From Tupaia tana (lineage: Eukaryota > Chordata > Mammalia > Scandentia > Tupaiidae): 64,000 nt of DNA. The position numbers were made by a program, and so were the translations under genes. The stretch's first letter is position 1, and each line of letters opens with the position of its first letter. The notes beneath the pieces are model-generated. The model made no database searches, was not told the origin of the DNA, and saw only the letters and a program-made list of their open reading frames with translations. The stretch covers positions 186,001 through 250,000 of the forward strand of contig JAKSZU010000210.1 of assembly GCA_026018925.1 (NCBI GenBank), in the 5' to 3' direction. This document shows positions 23,918 through 35,807 of the stretch, piece by piece.

Positions 23918-26900
23918 ATGAGTAGAAAATCTTCATTTCGCCTGTACCCTGAAATATCTAGTTCCCAGTATCCATGTGGAATCTTCTCAGAGAATGGCTC
24001 AACTCTCCTGCCTGGGAGAAAGGAGCAGAAGGGCTTATTAACAAAACAAAAGATGGAGATGAGAGCCAGAGAGAAATTCTACCTTTAAAAAAATCGTAAA
24101 ACGGAAAAATTACCAAAAAAATTGAGGAGACAGGAGCAGAGAGAGACAGAGACCTCAGAGACACAGAGACAGGGATAGAGGGCCAGAGTGTCTCCCTACC
24201 ACACTAGCTTTGCTTGCTGGAGGCTGAATTATGAGTAGAAAATCTTCATTTCGCCTGTGCCCTGAAATATTTAGTTCCCTGTATCCATGTGGAACCTTCT
24301 CAGAGAATGGCTCAACTCTCCTGCCTGGGAGAAAGGAGCAGAAGGGCTTATTAACAAAACGAAAGATGGAGCTGAGAGCCAGAGAGAAATTCTACCTTTA
24401 AAAAAATCGTAAAAAGGAAAAATTACCAAAAAAAAAATGAGGAGAAAGAGCAGAGAGAGACAGAGACCTCAGAGACACAGAGACAGGGATAGAAGGCCAG
24501 AGGGGCTCCCTACCACACGAGCTTTGCTTGCTGGAGGATGAATTATGAGTAGAAAATCTTCATTTCGCCTGTGCCCTGAAATATCTAGTTCCCAGTATCC
24601 ATGTGGAATCTTCTCAGAGAATGGCTCAACTCTCCTGCCTGGGAGAAAGGAGCAGAAGGGCTTATTAACAAAACAAAAGAGGGAGCTGAGAGCCAGAGAG
24701 AAATTCTACCTTTAAAAAAATCGTAAAAATGAAAAATTACCAAAAAACATGAGGAGACAGGAGCAGAGAGAGTCAGAGATCTCAGAGACACAGAGACAGG
24801 GTAGAAGGACAGAGGGGCTCCCTACCACACTCGCTTTGCTTGCTGGAGGATGAATTATGAGTAGAAAATCTTCATTTCGCCTGTGCCCTGAAATATCTAG
24901 TTCCAAGTATCCATGTGGAAACTTCTCAGAGAATGGCTCAACTCTCCTGCCTGGGAGAAAGGAGCAGAAGGGCTTATTAACAAAACAAAAGATGAAGCAG
25001 AGAGTCAGAGAGAAATTCTACCTTTAAAAATTCGTAAAAAGGAAAAATTAACAAAAAAAAATGAGGAGACAGGAGCAGAGATAGACAGAGACCTCAGAGA
25101 CACAGAGACAAGGATAGAAGGCCAGAGGGGCTCCCTACCACACTAGCTTTGCTTGCTGGAGGCTGAATTATGAGTAGAAAATCTTCATTTCGCCTGTGCC
25201 CTGAAATATCTAGTTCCCAGTATCCATGTGGAATCTTCTCAGAGAATGGCTCAACTCTCCTGCCTGGGAGAAAGGAGCAGAAGGGCTTATTAACAAAACA
25301 AAAGATGGAGCTGAGAGCCAGAGAGAAATTCTACCTTTAAAAAAATCGTAAAAAGGAAAAATTACCAAAAAAATTGAGGAGACAGGAGCAGAGAGAGACA
25401 GAGACCTCAGAGACACAGAGACAGGGATAGAAGGCCAGAGGGGCTCCCTACCACACTAGCTTTGCTTGCTGGAGGCTGAATTATGAGTAGAAGATCTTCA
25501 TTTCGCTTGTGCCCTGAAATATCTAGTTCCCAGTATCCATGTGGAATCTTCTCAGAGAATCGCTCAACTCTCCTGCCTGGGAGAAAGGAGCAGAAGGGCT
25601 TATTAACAAAACAAAAGATGGAGCTGAGAGCAAGAGAGAAATTCTACCTTTGAAAAAATCGTAAAATGAAAAATTACCAAAAAAACATGAGGAGACAGGG
25701 CAGAGAGAGACAGAGAACTCAGAGACACAGAGAAAGAAATAGAAGGCCATAGGGGCTCCCTACCACACTAGCTTTGCTTCCTGGAGGCTGAATTATGAGT
25801 AGAAAATCTTCATTTCGCCTGTGCCCTGAAATATCTAGTTCCCAGTATCCATGTGGAATCTTCTCAGAGAATGGCTCAACTCTCCTGCCTGGGAGAAAGG
25901 AGCAGAAGGGCTTATTAACAAAACAAAAGATGGAGCTGAGAGCCAGAGAGAAATTCTACCTTTAAAAAAATCGTAAAAAGGAAAAATTACCCAAAAAAAT
26001 GAGGAGACAGGAGCAGAGAGAGACAGAGACCTCAGAGACACAGAGACAGGGATAGAAGGCCAGAGGGGCTCCCTACCACACGAGCTTTGCTTGCTGGAGT
26101 CTGAATTATGAGTAGAAAATCTTCATTTCGCCTGTGCCCTGAAATATCTAGTTCCCAGTATCCATGTGGAATCTTCTCAGAGAATGGCTCAACTCTCCTG
26201 CATGGGAGAAAGGAGCAGAAGGGCTTATTGACAAAACAAAAGATGGAGCTGAGAGCCAGAGAGAAAATCTACCTTTAAAAAAATTCGTAAAAAGGAAAAA
26301 TTACCGAAAAAAATGAGGAAACAGGAGCAGAGAGAGACAGAGACCTCAGAGACACAGAGACAGGGATAGAAGGCCAGAGGGTCTCCCTACCACACTAGCT
26401 TTGCTTGCTGGAGTCTGAATTATGAGTAGAAAATCTTCATTTCGCCTGTGCCCTGAAATATCTACTTCCCAGTATCCATGTGGAATCTTCTCAGAGAATG
26501 GCTCAACTCTCCTGCCTGGGAGAAAGGAGCAGAAGGGCTTATTAATAAAACAAAAGATGGAGCTGAGAGCCAGAGAGAAATTCTACCTTTAAAAAAATCG
26601 TAAAAAGGAAAAATTACACAAAAAAATGAGGAGACAGGAGCAGAGAGAAACAGAGACCTCAGAGACACAGAGACAGGGATAGAAGGCCAGAGGGGTTCCC
26701 AGCCACACGAGCTTTGCTTGCTGGAGGCTGAATTATGAGTAGAAAATCTTCATTTCGCCTGTGCCCAGAAATATCTAGTTCCCAGTATCCATGTGGAATC
26801 TTCTCAGAGAATGACTCAACTCTCCTTCCTGGGAGAAAGGAGCAGAAGGGCTTATTAACAAAACAAAAGATGGAGCTGAGAGCCAGAGAGAAATTCTACC

Positions 26901-27360
26901 TTTAAAAAAATCGTAAACAGGAAAAATTACCCAAAAAAATGAGGAGACAGGAGCAGAGAGAGACAGAGACCTCAGAGACACAGAGACAAGGATAGAAGGC
27001 CAGAGGGGCTCCCTACCACACTAGCTTTGCTTGCTGGAGGCTGAATTATGAGTAGAAAATCTTCATTTCGCCTGTGCCCTGACATATCTAGTTCCCAGTA
27101 TACATGTGGAATCTTCTCAGAGAATGGCTCAACTCTCCTTCCTGGGAGAAAGGAGCAGAAGGTCTTATTAACAAAACAAAAGATGGAGCTGAGAGCCAGA
27201 GAGAAATTCTACCTTTAAAAAAATCGTAAAAAGGAAAAATTACCAAAAAAAATGAGAAGACAGGAGCAGAGAGAGACAGAGACCTCAGAGACACAGAGAC
27301 AGGGATAGAAGGCCAGAGGGGCTCCCTACCACACGAGCTTTGCCTGCTGGAGGCTGAATT
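23918..27360. repeat. Middle HOR, 11-monomer unit
   Basis: Starts are m1 23918, m2 24231, m3 24545, m4 24857, m5 25170, m6 25483, m7 25795, m8 26108, m9 26422, m10 26735 and m11 27048. Slots m12 and m13 are replaced by the fusion that starts the next unit at 27361. Rare marks shared with 35808-38626 are 'gttcccagccacacg' after m9, 'ttacacaaaa' in m9 and 'atgactcaac' in m10. Confidence 0.88.
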
Positions 27361-28924
27361 ATGAGTAGAAAATCTTCATTTCGCCTGTGCCCAGAAATAT
27401 CTAGTTCCCAGTATCCATGTGGAATCTTCTCAGAGAATGGCTCAACTCTCCTTCCTGGGAGAAAGGAGCAGAAGGGCTTATTAACAAAACAAAAGATGGA
27501 GATGAGAGCCAGAGAGAAATTCTACCTTTAAAAAAATCGTAAAACGGAAAAATTACCAAAAAAATTGAGGAGACAGGAGCAGAGAGAGACAGAGACCTCA
27601 GAGACACAGAGACAGGGATAGAGGGCCAGAGTGGCTCCCTACCACACTAGCTTTGCTTGCTGGAGGCTGAATTATGAGTAGAAAATCTTCATTTCGCCTG
27701 TGCCCTGAAATATTTAGTTCCCTGTATCCATGTGGAACCTTCTCAGAGAATGGCTCAACTCTCCTGCCTGGGAGAAAGGAGCAGAAGGGCTTATTAACAA
27801 AACAAAAGATGGAGCTGAGAGCCAGAGAGAAATTCTACCTTTAAAAAAATCGTAAAAAGGAAAAATTACCAAAAAAAAATGAGGAGAAAGAGCAGAGAGA
27901 GACAGAGACCTCAGAGACACAGAGACAGGGATAGAAGGCCAGAGGGGCTCCCTACCACACGAGCTTTGCTTGCTGGAGGATGAATTATGAGTAGAAAATC
28001 TTCATTTCGCCTGTGCCCTGAAATATCTAGTTCCCAGTATCCATGTGGAATCTTCTCAGAGAATGGCTCAACTCTCCTGCCTGGGAGAAAGGAGCAGAAG
28101 GGCTTATTAACAAAACAAAAGAGGGAGCTGAGAGCCAGAGAGAAATTCTACCTTTAAAAAAATCGTAAAAATGAAAAATTACCAAAAAACATGAGGAGAC
28201 AGGAGCAGAGAGAGTCAGAGATCTCAGAGACACAGAGACAGGGATAGAAGGACAGAGGGGCTCCCTACCACACTCGCTTTGCTTGCTGGAGGATGAATTA
28301 TGAGTAGAAAATCTTCATTTCGCCTGTGCCCTGAAATATCTAGTTCCCAGTATCCATGTGGAAACTTCTCAGAGAATGGCTCAACTCTCCTGCCTGGGAG
28401 AAAGGAGCAGAAGGGCTTATTAACAAAACAAAAGATGAAGCAGAGAGTCAGAGAGAAATTCTACCTTTAAAAAATCGTAAAAAGGAAAAATTAACAAAAA
28501 AAATGAGGAGACAGGAGCAGAGATAGACAGAGACCTCAGAGACACAGAGACAAGGATAGAAGGCCAGAGGGGCTCCCTACCACACTAGCTTTGCTTGCTG
28601 GAGGCTGAATTATGAGTAGAAAATCTTCATTTCGCCTGTGCCCTGAAATATCTAGTTCCCAGTATCCATGTGGAATCTTCTCAGAGAATGGCTCAACTCT
28701 CCTGCCTGGGAGAAAGGAGCAGAAGGGCTTATTAACAAAACAAAAGATGGAGCTGAGAGCCAGAGAGAAATTCTACCTTTAAAAAAATCGTAAAAAGGAA
28801 AAATTACCAAAAAAATTGAGGAGACAGGAGCAGAGAGAGACATAGACCTCAGAGACACAGAGACAGGGATAGAAGGCCAGAGGAGCTCCCTACCACACTA
28901 GCTTTGCTTGCTGGAGGCTGAATT
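27361..28924. repeat. Middle HOR, 5-monomer unit beginning with an m12/m1 fusion
   Basis: Starts are 27361, 27674 (m2), 27987 (m3), 28300 (m4) and 28612 (m5). The first monomer has the m12 5' part (cccagaaat, tccttcctggg) and the m1 3' part (gatgagagcc, aaacgg, aattgagg). The m5 copy carries 'gacatagacc' instead of gacagagacc. That mark is then found in every s3 monomer of the right-hand HOR. Confidence 0.87.
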
Positions 28925-29861
28925 ATGAGTAGAAGATCTTCATTTCGCCTGTGCCCTGAAATATCTTGTTCCCAGTATCCATGTGGAATCTTCTCAGAGA
29001 ATGGCTCAACTCTCCTGCCTGGGAGAAAGGAGCAGAAGGGCTTATTAACAAAACAAAAGATGGAGCTGAGAGCCAGAGAGAAATTCTACCTTTAAAAAAA
29101 TCGTAAAAATGAAAAATTACCAAAAAACATGAGGAGACAGGAGCAGAGAGAGTCAGAGATCTCAGAGACACAGAGACAGGGATAGAAGGACAGAGGGGCT
29201 CCCTACCACACTCGCTTTGCTTGCTGGAGGATGAATTATGAGTAGAAAATCTTCATTTCGCCTGTGCCCTGAAATATCTAGTTCCCAGTATCCATGTGGA
29301 AACTTCTCAGAGAATGGCTCAACTCTCCTGCCTGGGAGAAAGGAGCAGAAGGGCTTATTAACAAAACAAAAGATGAAGCAGAGAGTCAGAGAGAAATTCT
29401 ACCTTTAAAAAATCGTAAAAAGGAAAAATTAACAAAAAAAATGAGGAGACAGGAGCAGAGATAGACAGAGACCTCAGAGACACAGAGACAAGGATAGAAG
29501 GCCAGAGGGGCTCCCTACCACACTAGCTTTGCTTGCTGGAGGCTGAATTATGAGTAGAAAATCTTCATTTCGCCTGTGCCCTGAAATATCTAGTTCCCAG
29601 TATCCATGTGGAATCTTCTCAGAGAATGGCTCAACTCTCCTGCCTGGGAGAAAGGAGCAGAAGGGCTTATTAACAAAACAAAGATGGAGCTGAGAGCCAG
29701 AGAGAAATTCTACCTTTAAAAAAATCGTAAAAAGGAAAAATTACCAAAAAAATTGAGGAGACAGGAGCAGAGAGAGACATAGACCTCAGAGACACAGAGA
29801 CAGAGATAGAAGGCCAGAGGGGCTCCCTACCACACTAGCTTTGCTTGCTGGAGGCTGAATT
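28925..29861. repeat. Three-monomer tandem duplicate of 27987-28924, starting with an m6/m3 fusion
   Basis: Starts are 28925, 29238 and 29550, repeating the m3-m4-m5 order of 27987-28924 (938 and 937 bp). The first monomer is a fusion. Its 5' part is m6 (gaagatcttc, ttgttcccag) and its 3' part is m3 (aaatgaaa, gtcagagatctcag). The same fusion is slot s1 of all five right-hand HOR units, so these three monomers are s1-s2-s3. Confidence 0.88.
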
Positions 29862-32800
29862 ATGAGTAGAAGATCTTCATTTCGCCTGTGCCCTGTAATA
29901 TCTTGTTCCCAGTATCCATGTGGAATCTTCTCAGAGAATGGCTCAACTCTCCTGCCTGGGAGAAAGGAGCAGAAGGGCTTATTAACAAAACAAAAGATGG
30001 AGCTGAGAGCAAGAGAGAAATTCTACCTTTGAAAAAATCGTAAAATGAAAAATTACCAAAAAAACATGAGGAGACAGGGCAGAGAGAGACAGAGACCTCA
30101 GAGACACAGAGAAAGTGATAGAAGGCCAGAGGGGCTCCCTACCACACTAGCTTTGCTTCTTGGAGTCTGAATTATGAGTAGAAAATCTTCATTTCGCCTG
30201 TGCCCTGAAATATCTAGTTCCCAGTATCCATGTGGAATCTTCTCAGAGAATGGCTCAACTCTCCTGCCTGGGAGAAAGGAGCAGAAGGGCTTATTAACAA
30301 AACAAAAGATGGAGCTGAGAGCCAGAGAGAAATTCTACCTTTAAAAAAATCGTAAAAAGGAAAAATTACCCAAAAAAATGAGGAGACAGGAGCAGAGAGA
30401 GACAGAGACCTCAGAGACACAGAGACAGGGATAGAAGGCCAGAGGGGCTCCCTACCACACGAGCTTTGCTTGCTGGAGTCTGAATTATGAGTAGAAAATC
30501 TTCATTTCGCCTGTGCCCTGAAATATCTAGTTCCCAGTATCCATGTGGAATCTTCTCAGAGAATGGCTCAACTCTCCTGCATGGGAGAAAGGAGCAGAAG
30601 GGCTTATTGACAAAACAAAAGATGGAGCTGAGAGCCAGAGAGAAAATCTACCTTTAAAAAAATTCGTAAAAAGGAAAAATTACCGAAAAAAATGAGGAGA
30701 CAGGAGCAGAGAGAGACAGAGAACTCAGAGACACAGAGACAGTGATAGAAGGCCAGAGGGGCTCCCTACCACACTAGCTTTGCTTGCTGGAGGCTGAATT
30801 ATTAGTAGAAAATCTTCATTTCGCCTGTGCCCTGAAATATCTAGTTCCCAGTATCCATATGGAATCTTCTCAGAGAATGGCTCAACTCTCCTGCCTGGGA
30901 GAAAGGAGCAGAAGGGCTTATTAACAAAACAAAAGATGGAGGTGAGAGCAAGAGAGAAATTCTACCTTTAAAAAAATCGTAAAAAGGAAAAATTACCAAA
31001 AAAAATGAGGAGACAGGAGCAGAGAGAGACAGAGACCTATGAGACACAGAGACAGGGATAGAAGGACAGAGGGGCTCCCTACCACACTAGCTTTGCTTGC
31101 TGGAGGCTGAATTATGAGTAGAAAATCTTCATTTCGCCTGTGCCCTGAAATATCTAGTTCCCAGTATCCATGTGGAATCTTCTCAGAGAATGGCTCAACT
31201 CTCCTGCATGGGAGAAAGGAGCAGAAGGGCTTATTAACAAAACAAAAGATGGAGCTGAGAGCCAGAGAGAAATTATACTTTTAAAAAAAATCTTAAAAAG
31301 GAAAAATTAACAAATAAAATGAGGAGACAGGAGCAGAGAGAGACAGAGACCTCAGAGACACAGAGACAGGAATAGAAGGCCAGAGGGGCTCCCTACCACA
31401 CTAGCTTTGCATGCTGGAGGCTGAATTATGAGTAGAAAATCTTCATTTCGCCTGTGCCCTGAAATATCTAGTTCCCAGTATCCATGTGGAATCTTCTCAG
31501 AGAATGGCTCAACTCTCCTGCCAGGGAGAAAGAAGCAGAAGGGCTTGTTAACAAAACAAATGATGGAGATGAGAGCCAGAGAGAAATTCTACCTTTAAAA
31601 AAATCGTAAAACGGAAAAATTAACAAAAAAATTGAGGAGACAGGAGCAGAGAGAGACAGAGACCTCAGAGACACAGAGACAGGGATAGAGGGCCAGAGTG
31701 GCTCCCTACCACACTAGCTTTGCTTGCTGGAGGCTGAATTATGAGTAGAAAATCTTCATTTCGCCTGTGCCCTGAAATATTTAGTTCCCAGTATCCATGA
31801 GGAATCTTCTCAGAGAATGGCTCAACTCTCCTGCCTGGGAGAAAGGAGCAGAAGGGCTTATTAACAAAACGAAAAATGGAGCTGAGAGCCAGAGAGAAAT
31901 TCTACCTTTAAAAAAATCGTAAAAAGGAAAAATTACCAAGAAAAATGTGGAGAAAGAGCAGAGAGAGACAGAGACCTCAGAGACACAGAGACAGGGATAG
32001 AAGGCCAGAGGGGCTCCCTACCACACTAGCTTTGCTTGTTGGAGGCTGAATTATGAGTAGAAAATCTTAATTTCTCCTGTGCCCTGAAATATCTAGTTCC
32101 CAGTATCCATGTGGAATCTTCTCAGAGAATGGCTCAACTCTCCTGCCTGGGAGAAAGGAGCAGAAGGGCTTATTAACAAAACAAAAGATGGAGCAGAGAG
32201 TCAGAGAGAAATTCTACCTTTAAAAAATCGTAAAAAGTAAAAATTAACAAAAAAATGAGGAGACAGGAGCAGAGAGAGACAGAGACCTCAGAGACACAGA
32301 GACAGGGATAGAAGGCCAGAGGGGCTCCCTACCACACTAGCTTTGCTTGCTGGAGGCTGAATTATGAGTAGAAGATCTTCATTTCGCCTGTGCCCTGAAA
32401 TATCTAGTTCCCAGTATCCATGTGGAATCTTCTCAGAGAATGGCTCAACTCTCCTGCCTGGGAGAAAGGAGCAGAAGGGCTTATTAACAAAACAAAAGAT
32501 GGAGCTGAGAGCCAGAGAGAAATTCTACCTTTTAAAAAAATCGTAAAAAGGAAAAATTACCGAAAAAAATGAGGAGACAGGAGCAGAGAGAGACAGAGAC
32601 CTCAGAGACACAGAGACAGGGATAGAACGCCAGAGGGGCTCCCTACCACACTAGCTTTGCTTGCTGGAGGCTGAATTATGAGTACAAAATCTTCATTTCG
32701 CTTGTGCCCTGAAATATCTAGTTCCCAGTATCCATGTGGAATCTTCTCAGAGAATGGCTCAACTCTCCTGCCTGGGAGAAAGGAGCAGAAGGGCTTATTA

Positions 32801-33928
32801 ACAAAACAAAAGATGGAGCTCTGAGCCAGAGAGAAATTCTACCTTTAAAAAATCGTAAAAAGAAAAAATTACCAAAAAAAATATGAGGAGACCGGAACAG
32901 AGAGAGACTGAAACCTCAGAGACACAGAGACTGGGATAGAAGGCCAGAGGGGCTCCCTACCACACTAGCTTTGCTTGCTGGAGCCTGAATTATGAGTAGA
33001 AAATCTTCATTTCGCCTGTGCCCTGAAATATCTAGTTCCCAGTATCCATGTGGAAACTTCTCAGAAAATGGCTCAACTCTCCTGCCTGGGAGAAAGGAGC
33101 AGAAGGGCTTATTAACAAAACAAAAGATGGAGCTGAGAGCCAGAGAGAAATTCTACCTTTAAAAAAATCGTAAAAAGGAAAAATTACCAAAAAAAATGAG
33201 GAGACAGGAGCACAGAGAGACAGAGACCTCAGAGACACAGAGACAGGGATAGAGGGCCAGAGGGACTCCCTACCACACTAGCTTTGCTTGCTGGAGGCTG
33301 AATTATGAGTAGAAAATCTTCATTTCGCCTGTGTCCTGAAATATCATGTTCCCAGTATCCATGTGGAACCTTCTCAGAGAATTGCTCAACTCTCCTGCCT
33401 GGGAGAAAGGAGCAGAAGGGCTTATTAACAAATCAAAAGATGGAGCAGAGAGTCAGAGAGAAATTCTACCTTTAAAAAATCGTAAAAAGGAAAAATTAAC
33501 AAAAAAATGAGGAGACAGGAGCAGAGAGAGACAGAGAACTCAGAGACACACAGACAAGGATAGAAGGCCAGAGGAGCTCCCTACCACACTAGCTTTGCTT
33601 GCTGGAGGCTGAATTATGAGTAGAAAATCTTCGTTTCTCCTGTGCCCTGAAATATCTTGTTCCCATTATCCATGTGGAATCTTCTCAGAGAATGGCTCAA
33701 CTCTCCTGCCTGGGAGAAAGGAGCAGAAGGGCTTATTAACAAAAGGAAAGATGGAGCTGAGAGCCAGAGAGAAATTCTACCTTTAAAAAAATCGAAAAAA
33801 GGAAAAATTACCAAAAAAAATGAGCGGAAATGAGCAGAGAGAGACAGAGACCTCAGAGACACAGAGACAGGGATAGAGGGCCAGAGGGACTCCCTACCAC
33901 ACTAGCTTTGCTTGCTGGAGACTGAATT
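29862..33928. repeat. Diverged precursor-like run: slots s4-s13 in order with three extra monomers
   Basis: Starts are 29862 (m6), 30174 (m7), 30487 (s4 = m8 type), 30801 (s5: attattag, catatgg), 31114 (s6: acttttaaa, caaataaaatg), 31428 (s7), 31741 (s8: tttag, catgagg), 32053 (extra), 32364 (s9: ccttttaaa, accga), 32678 (s10: aaaagaaaa, gaccggaac), 32992 (s11: gagcctg), 33305 (s12: aaatcaaaag) and 33616 (s13: cttcgtttctcc, atcgaaaa). With s1-s3 at 28925 this is a 16-monomer, 5004 bp run collinear with the right-hand units. It has three monomers they lack (29862, 30174, 32053) and more private substitutions. Confidence 0.83.
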
Positions 33929-35807
33929 ATGAGTAGAAAATCTTCATTTCTCCTGTGCCCTGAAATATCAAGTTCCCGGTATCCATGTGGAATCTTCTCA
34001 GAGAATGGCTCAACTCTCCTGCATGGGAGAAAGGAGCAGAAGGGCTTATTGACAAAACAAAAGATGGAGCTGAGAGCCAGAGAGAAAATCTACCTTTAAA
34101 AAAAATCGTAATAAGGAAAAATTACCGAAAAAAATGAGGAGACAGGAGCAGAGAGAGACAGAGACCTCAGAGACACAGAGACAGGGATAGAAGGCCAGAG
34201 GGGCTCCCTACCACACTAGCTTTGCTTGCTGGAGGCTGAATTATGAGTAGAAAATCTTCATTTCGCCTGTGCCCTGAAATATCTAGTTCCCAGTATCTAT
34301 GTGGAATCTTCTCAGAGAATGGCTCAACTCTCCTGCCTGGGAGAAAGGAGCAGAAGGGCTTATTAACAAAACAAAAGATGGAGATGAGAGCCAGAGAGAA
34401 ATTCTACCTTTAAAAAAATCGTAAAACGGAAAAATTACCAAAAAAATTGAGGAGACAGGAGCAGAGAGAGACAGAGACCTCAGAGACACAGAGACAGGGA
34501 TAGAGGGCCATAGTGGCTCCCTACCACACTAGCTTTGCTTGCTGGAGGCTGAATTATGAGTAGAAAATCTTCATTTCGCCTGTGCCCTGAAATATTTAGT
34601 TCCCAGTATCCATGAGGAAACTTCTCAGAGAATGGCTCAACTCTCCTGCCTGGGAGAAAGGAGCAGAAGGGCTTATTAACAAAACGAAAGATGGAGCTGA
34701 GAGCCAGAGAGAAATTCTACCTTTAAAAAAATCGTAAAAAGGAAAAATTACCAAAAAAAATGCGGAGAAAGAGCAGAGAGAGACAGAGACCACAGAGACA
34801 CAGAGACAGGGATAGAAGGCCAGAGGGGCTCCCTACCACACTAGCTTTGCTTGTTTGAGGCTGAATTATGAGTAGAAAATCTTCATTTCTCCTGTGCCCT
34901 GAAATATCTAGTTCCCAGTATCCATGTGGAATCTTCTCAGGGTATGGCTCAACTCTCCTGCCTGGGAGAAAGGAGCAGAAGGGCTTATTAACAAAACAAA
35001 AGATGGAGCTGAGAGCCAGAGAGAAATTCTACCTTTAAAAAAATCGTAAAAAGGAAAAATTACCCAAAAAAATGAGGAGACAGGAGCAGAGAGAGACAGA
35101 GACCTCAGAGACACAGAGACAGGGATAGAAGGCCAGAGGGGCTCCCTACCACACGAGCTTTGCTTGCTGGAGTCTGAATTATGAGTAGAAAATCTTCATT
35201 TCGCCTGTGCCCTGAAATATCTAGTTCCCAGTATCCATGTGGAATCTTCTCAGAGAATGGCTCAACTCTCCTGCATGGGAGAAAGGAGCAGAAGGGCTTA
35301 TTAACAAAACAAAAGATGGAGCTGAGAGCCAGAGAGAAAGTCTACCTTTAAAAAAAATCGTAAAATGGAAAAATTACCGAAAAAAATGAGGAGACAGGAG
35401 CAGAGAGAGACAGAGAACTCAGAGACACAGAGACAGGGATAGAAGGCCAGAGGGGCTCCCTACCACACTAGCTTTGCTTGCTGGAGGCTGAATTATGAGT
35501 AGAAAATCTTCTTTTCGCCTGTGCCCTGAAATATCTAGTTCCCAGTATCCATGTGGAATCTTCTCAGAGAATGGCTCAACTCTCCTGCCTTGGATAAAGG
35601 AGCAGAAGGGCTTATTAACAAAACAAAAGATGGAGGTGAGAGAAAGAGAGAAATTCTACCTTTAAAAAAATCGTAAAAAGGAAAAATTACCCAAAAAAAT
35701 GAGGAGACAGGAGCAGAGAGAGACAGAGACCTCAGAGACACACAGACAGGGATAGAAGGCCAGAGGGGCTCCCTACCACACTAGCTTTGCTTGTTGGAGG
35801 CTGAATT
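33929..35807. repeat. Rearranged junction zone, six monomers including fusions
   Basis: Starts are 33929, 34243, 34556, 34868, 35181 and 35495. The monomer at 33929 begins like s14 (caagttcccgg) and ends like m8/s4 (catggg, attgac, aaaatcta, accga). It is followed by s7-like and s8-like monomers. The monomer at 34868 begins like the extra monomer at 32053 (tttctcc) and ends like m7 (acccaaaa, cacgag). After it come s4-like (35181) and s5-like (35495) copies. Confidence 0.78.
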
